Below, one piece after another: positions 60,716 to 64,000 of a stretch of 64,000 nt of DNA. Source of the DNA: Bacteroidota bacterium. Its GTDB lineage: Bacteria; Bacteroidota; Bacteroidia; Chitinophagales; Chitinophagaceae. Numbering within the stretch: the stretch's first letter is position 1; the number at the start of each line of letters is the position of its first letter. Both the position numbers and the translations under genes were made by a program. Below the pieces are notes generated by a model. The model was not told where the DNA came from. It saw nothing but the letters and a program-made list of their open reading frames with translations, and searched no databases. The DNA lies in assembly GCA_023386555.1 (NCBI GenBank), contig JAEWJK010000014.1, positions 62,001 through 126,000 of the forward strand, read 5' to 3'.

Positions 60716-61714
60716 TTATATCGCCAAAGCCCCATCCTTTGCAATCAACTCACTTGGCAATAATCCAAACTGCTTTTTAAAACTTCCTGCAAAATGACTG
60801 AGATTAGAATATCCTACTTTGATTCCCACTTCTTTAATTGAATGTTTTCCTTCGAGCAATAAAGCTTTTGCTCTTTGCATCCTGTTCTTCTGGTAGTATT
60901 CATAAATAGGCATGCCGTACAATTTCTTGAAATCAGTTTTCAACTTCGTCGGACTCATCGCACATAGCCTGGACAGGTAATTTATATTAGGTGGTGTTAC
61001 AGAAAAATCATTCACCAGCATTGATTCTATTTTCATCAATCGGACGATCTCATTATCGGTAAAACGAAGTTTATCCGATTCCGTTTTTTCCTGTGCCATC
61101 AGCTTGGTAAGAAACTTTTCAATCAGCATCATCGTCCTGTTCTGCATGAAATTCACAGCTAATGGATGAGTGATCGTTTCCTTCATCAACTCCTTTAATA
61201 TAGCCCTATATTCAACACCTAAAGGATCTACAGCTCCAGACTGAACGAAATCAGAAAAATATTTCGTGAGTAGTTCATCAATCACCTGGTCGTCTAAATA
61301 CTGCTGCAAGTGATTTCGCCTGAACAAAATTCTATAAGAAAGCAATCTTGCATTTGCCGGAATAAAATATTTGCTGGCAACTTCTGTATGAGTAAGCAAT
61401 ACCATTTGCTTCAACATATTAAAAGAATCATCTCTTGGTGTTGAATACATGGTTGGTGCTTCCACAGCTTCATTAAACTGAAGGATATAATATTGGCTGT
61501 TGATGCTTCCCCTATGTAACATCAGGTCTTCTCTAAACCTGCAATCAGATATAAGAATTGATATACCATTGGGAAGTGTTATAGCTTTCATGTATCCCAT
61601 TCCAATATGTGAAGGGATAGGCATAATACCATCAACAATTTTTGATTTGAAGCTCCGTGAGAAGGTAAGCAAGAGGTCATTATAACTTACCGAGTCGTAG
61701 TAAATTTCCATCAT
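60716..61714 (-). CDS. AraC-family transcriptional regulator
   Basis: This 332-residue regulator has an N-terminal ligand or dimerisation region without recognised family, and a C-terminal AraC domain (about 235-328) with LCAMSPTKLKTDFKKLYGMP, the RMQRAKALLLEGKHSIKEVG helix and VGYSNLSHFAGSFKKQFGLL. It is a clear tandem paralogue of the next gene. Targets unknown. Confidence 0.93.
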   Translation of the reverse strand: MMEIYYDSVSYNDLLLTFSRSFKSKIVDGIMPIPSHIGMGYMKAITLPNGISILISDCRFREDLMLHRGSINSQYYILQFNEAVEAPTMYSTPRDDSFNMLKQMVLLTHTEVASKYFIPANARLLSYRILFRRNHLQQYLDDQVIDELLTKYFSDFVQSGAVDPLGVEYRAILKELMKETITHPLAVNFMQNRTMMLIEKFLTKLMAQEKTESDKLRFTDNEIVRLMKIESMLVNDFSVTPPNINYLSRLCAMSPTKLKTDFKKLYGMPIYEYYQKNRMQRAKALLLEGKHSIKEVGIKVGYSNLSHFAGSFKKQFGLLPSELIAKDGALAI

Positions 61715-61755
61715 AGGCAGGCGTTACAGCTAATTTAGGAAATCTATAACGAATT

Positions 61756-62721
61756 TTATCTGCTACTTATGATGTCAGAAGGCAATTGATCGAAACTTTT
61801 TTTGAAGGCCTTGGCAAAGTTGCTCAGGTTAGAGTAGCCAACTTCCATCCCAACTTCCTTTACATTATACTTGTTAGAGAGAAGCATAGCTTTGGCTTTG
61901 TTCATTCTATGCTTTTGAAAATATTGATATATAGGAAGTCCGTATATTTCTTTGAACGTGTTTTTTAGCTTGGAAGGACTCATGGCAGCCATCTTAGCTA
62001 ATTTTGAAATTCCTGGAGGAGCACCGGAAAAATCTTTCAAAAGTTCCTGTTCCACCTTCTGTAAACGAAGTATATCATCACTGGAGACCTTCATATCAAA
62101 ATGCTGGTCGTTCATTTTTTTATAGATCCTTGTAAAGAATCTTTCAATTAAAAGCATTGTCCGGTTCTGGATGATCAGGTTCTCGAAGCTCTTGCTTTCA
62201 CTTGCAGCCATTAATTCGCTTAAGATCCTTTTGTATTCAGCATCCATCGGCTCATAATTGAATGCACTCATCTTAAGCGAAAGATATTTTTTGATCACCT
62301 CTCCCACTTCTTCAACACCTAAAAAGCCTTCCAGCCATTCTTTGCTGAAATGAATGTTCACATTTTTTACAACGGTGCCGTTGGTATATAAAAAAAGCCA
62401 GTCAAATTTTGTGCTGGCCAGGAATACGGCAGACTTACTTGTTACTTCAGGTGTGCCCGGAACTTTGTTAATCACTTCATCAAAGCGAAGCGTATAAAAA
62501 TCAAGATCACTTTTTTTACGTTGAAAAAGTATGTCTTCTTTGAAGGAATAATCGCTGATGAGGCATTGCAATCCATTAGAGAATTTTACAAGCTTCATAT
62601 AGCCTTCGCCAATAGATGAATCTATAGACAAAACATTATCCTTCAGTTTAGATTTGAAAGATTTGGAGTAGAATTTTAAGAGTTCGTCGTAGTCAGTATG
62701 GTTGTATTCCAGTTTAAGCAC
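61756..62721 (-). CDS. AraC-family transcriptional regulator
   Basis: A 321-residue paralogue of the 60716 regulator: shared N-terminal start (YNHTDYDELLKFYSKSFKSK vs YDSVSYNDLLLTFSRSFKSK) and a C-terminal AraC domain with AAMSPSKLKNTFKEIYGLP and VGYSNLSNFAKAFKKSFDQL. The pair probably arose by tandem duplication. The small gap between them (41 bases) allows co-transcription. Confidence 0.93.
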   Translation of the reverse strand: MLKLEYNHTDYDELLKFYSKSFKSKLKDNVLSIDSSIGEGYMKLVKFSNGLQCLISDYSFKEDILFQRKKSDLDFYTLRFDEVINKVPGTPEVTSKSAVFLASTKFDWLFLYTNGTVVKNVNIHFSKEWLEGFLGVEEVGEVIKKYLSLKMSAFNYEPMDAEYKRILSELMAASESKSFENLIIQNRTMLLIERFFTRIYKKMNDQHFDMKVSSDDILRLQKVEQELLKDFSGAPPGISKLAKMAAMSPSKLKNTFKEIYGLPIYQYFQKHRMNKAKAMLLSNKYNVKEVGMEVGYSNLSNFAKAFKKSFDQLPSDIISSR

Positions 62722-62725
62722 AAGC

Positions 62726-62947
62726 TTACAGGTATCTCAAAGGGTTTCGTTTTGCAAACAGAATATATCTTTTGATGTTCATCCAGAAAGCCATGATCAT
62801 ATAAACGATCAGCGGTGAACCCATTGTAAGAAACGAGATATAGATGAACCACATACGAATTTTTGAGGTTGCTATACCTAGTTTTTCTCCAATGGCTGTA
62901 CAAACGCCAAAAAGCTGCCACTCAATGTACTGCTTTAGTCTGTTCAT
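62726..62947 (-). CDS. PspC-domain protein
   Basis: The 73-residue protein has the PspC fold: N-terminal Lys/Trp segment, membrane segment around WFIYISFLTMGSPLIVYMIM and charged tail. PspC domains occur in phage-shock membrane-stress systems; stand-alone forms are common in Bacteroidota. It starts the minus-strand group with the AraC genes, ending 5 bases before the next gene, and is divergent from aconitase. Confidence 0.85.
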   Translation of the reverse strand: MNRLKQYIEWQLFGVCTAIGEKLGIATSKIRMWFIYISFLTMGSPLIVYMIMAFWMNIKRYILFAKRNPLRYL

Positions 62948-63011
62948 ATACGCAAATTAATTAAAATGAGTACATGATTGAAATCAAGTTTTCTGCCATC
63001 GTTTGTTACCG

Positions 63012-63019
63012 TACATTTG
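63012..63019 (+). promoter_or_regulatory. Putative aconitase promoter -7 element
   Basis: TACATTTG matches TAnnTTTG, with TTTT at 62989-62992 at exactly 19-base spacing as an approximate -33 element. Confidence 0.6.
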
Positions 63020-63060
63020 CACCTCGAATTCAATATTTATAACCAAACTTTTTTATACTC

Positions 63061-64000
63061 ATGGCTTTTGATATTGAAATGATTAGAAAGGTTTATGCCG
63101 GGATGCCAGCTAAAATTGAAGCAGCAAGAAATACTCTCGGGAGACCACTGACATTATCTGAAAAAATACTCTTTTCTCATTTACATAACGATCAAAAGCT
63201 TCAAAACTTTGACCGTGGAGTAAATTATGTAGACTTTGCTCCTGATCGTGTTGCTATGCAGGATGCAACTGCACAAATGGCTTTATTGCAGTTTATGCAG
63301 GCCGGAAGACCAAAAGTGGCTGTTCCTTCAACAGTGCATTGTGATCACCTTATTCAGGCAAAAGAAGGAGCAAACAAAGATCTTGAAATAGCCCTCAACA
63401 ATAACAAAGAAGTGTACGACTTCCTTGCTTCTGTTTCTAATAAATACGGAATTGGTTTCTGGAAAGCCGGTGCTGGTATCATTCACCAGGTGGTATTGGA
63501 AAATTATGCTTTCCCTGGTGGTATGATGATCGGAACCGATTCTCATACACCAAATGCTGGTGGTTTAGGGATGATCGCTATTGGTGTTGGTGGTGCAGAT
63601 GCTTGTGATGTGATGGCCGGCCTTGCATGGGAACTAAAATGGCCTAAGCTTATCGGCATTAAACTCACCGGTAGAATGAATGGCTGGACAAGTGCAAAAG
63701 ATGTGATCTTAAAAGTTGCCGGCATTCTTACTGTAAAAGGTGGTACCGGTGCTATTGTTGAATATTTTGGTGAAGGAGCCGATAGCATCAGTGCAACTGG
63801 TAAAGCAACGATTTGTAACATGGGTGCTGAAATAGGTGCTACATGTTCTTTGTTTGCTTATGACGAGAAGATGGCAGCTTACCTGAAAGGAACAGTAAGA
63901 CAAGATGTTGCTGAACTAGCAGATACAATCAAAGAACATTTAAGACCTGATGCAGAAGTTTACAATGAGCCTGAAAAATATTATGACCAGGTTATTGAAA
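63061..64000 (+). CDS. Aconitate hydratase (N-terminal part, cut by window edge)
   Basis: The first 313 residues of aconitase, which interconverts citrate and isocitrate. Motifs: HLHNDQKLQNFDRGVNYVDF, RVAMQDATAQMALLQFMQAG, VPSTVHCDHLIQA (active-site His), GTDSHTPNAGGLGMIAIGVG and GAEIGATCSLFAYD, which follows the mitochondrial-type aconitase order. The 4Fe-4S-binding Cys and the C-terminal domain lie partly beyond the edge. Together with icd in this window it belongs to the TCA cycle. Confidence 0.95.
   Translation, partial: MAFDIEMIRKVYAGMPAKIEAARNTLGRPLTLSEKILFSHLHNDQKLQNFDRGVNYVDFAPDRVAMQDATAQMALLQFMQAGRPKVAVPSTVHCDHLIQAKEGANKDLEIALNNNKEVYDFLASVSNKYGIGFWKAGAGIIHQVVLENYAFPGGMMIGTDSHTPNAGGLGMIAIGVGGADACDVMAGLAWELKWPKLIGIKLTGRMNGWTSAKDVILKVAGILTVKGGTGAIVEYFGEGADSISATGKATICNMGAEIGATCSLFAYDEKMAAYLKGTVRQDVAELADTIKEHLRPDAEVYNEPEKYYDQVIE

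Noticed and set aside
1..64000. tRNA, rRNA, transposase or prophage genes
   Set aside because: No tRNA T-loop/cloverleaf, rRNA sequence or transposase/phage protein was recognised on either strand by eye; a weak tRNA could still be missed.

Overview
The window is chromosomal DNA from a member of the Bacteroidota, most likely family Chitinophagaceae (inference from gene content). It is AT-rich. Several genes follow the Bacteroidota promoter form TTTG/TTG-N19-TAnnTTTG. SecA has the long (about 1100 aa) Bacteroidota form, threonine dehydrogenase is of the short-chain/epimerase type, the alkaline phosphatase is PafA-like, and there are DUF5683, SPOR, LVIVD-repeat and PorT-like beta-barrel proteins. 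Genes lie in short operons on both strands. I saw no tRNA, rRNA, CRISPR array, prophage or transposase.

Layout. 1-7 kb: the N-terminal part of a LytS-type sensor kinase, a secreted protein, an M20 amidohydrolase, a SPOR protein, and a deoxyribose/acetaldehyde cluster (deoC, an active aldehyde dehydrogenase, and a half-length aldehyde dehydrogenase without catalytic residues). 7-13 kb: secA; atpG alone, away from the other ATP synthase genes; a 23S-IVS four-helix-bundle gene between inverted repeats; scpB. 13-22 kb: what looks like a genome-protection and stress island (BON protein, CvpA-CAP fusion, topoisomerase IB, Ku, LigD, YciF-like, DUF4142, lysine-rich DUF6496, PA2169-like). 22.5-29 kb: a signalling cluster with a single-domain response regulator, two NtrC-type regulators and a hybrid kinase. 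29-37 kb: two LolD/MacB-like ATPases, a cobalamin adenosyltransferase, small regulators and a DoxX/SRPBCC/glyoxalase operon. 37-45 kb: a SWIB protein with a histone-like tail, a GH13 enzyme, a PafA-like phosphatase, split LVIVD proteins and an alpha-oxoamine synthase. 46-55 kb: icd, kdsA, tdh, dapB, parB-parA and an MBL hydrolase. 55-64 kb: a metallophosphoesterase, beta-barrel proteins, lon, two tandem AraC regulators, PspC and the start of an aconitase.

The most unusual content lies between the genes. I count 12 copies of one interspersed element (F1), with a 20-nt core GTACAAGWGWGYGACRCAAC followed by a short hairpin. In several copies the stem sequence differs but pairing is kept. Nine of the 12 point toward the start codon of the neighbouring gene. 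At least four other families of palindromic, internally repetitive elements (F2-F5) fill gaps almost exactly from stop codon to stop or start codon. One of them (F4) flanks the IVS four-helix-bundle gene as 29-nt inverted repeats matching at 25 of 29 positions, and also occurs as a solo palindrome 36 kb away. The F4-IVS unit and the F1 family are the best candidates for undescribed systems.

Functions are read from motifs and recalled family knowledge. No database search was possible, so unfamiliar proteins are labelled as such.
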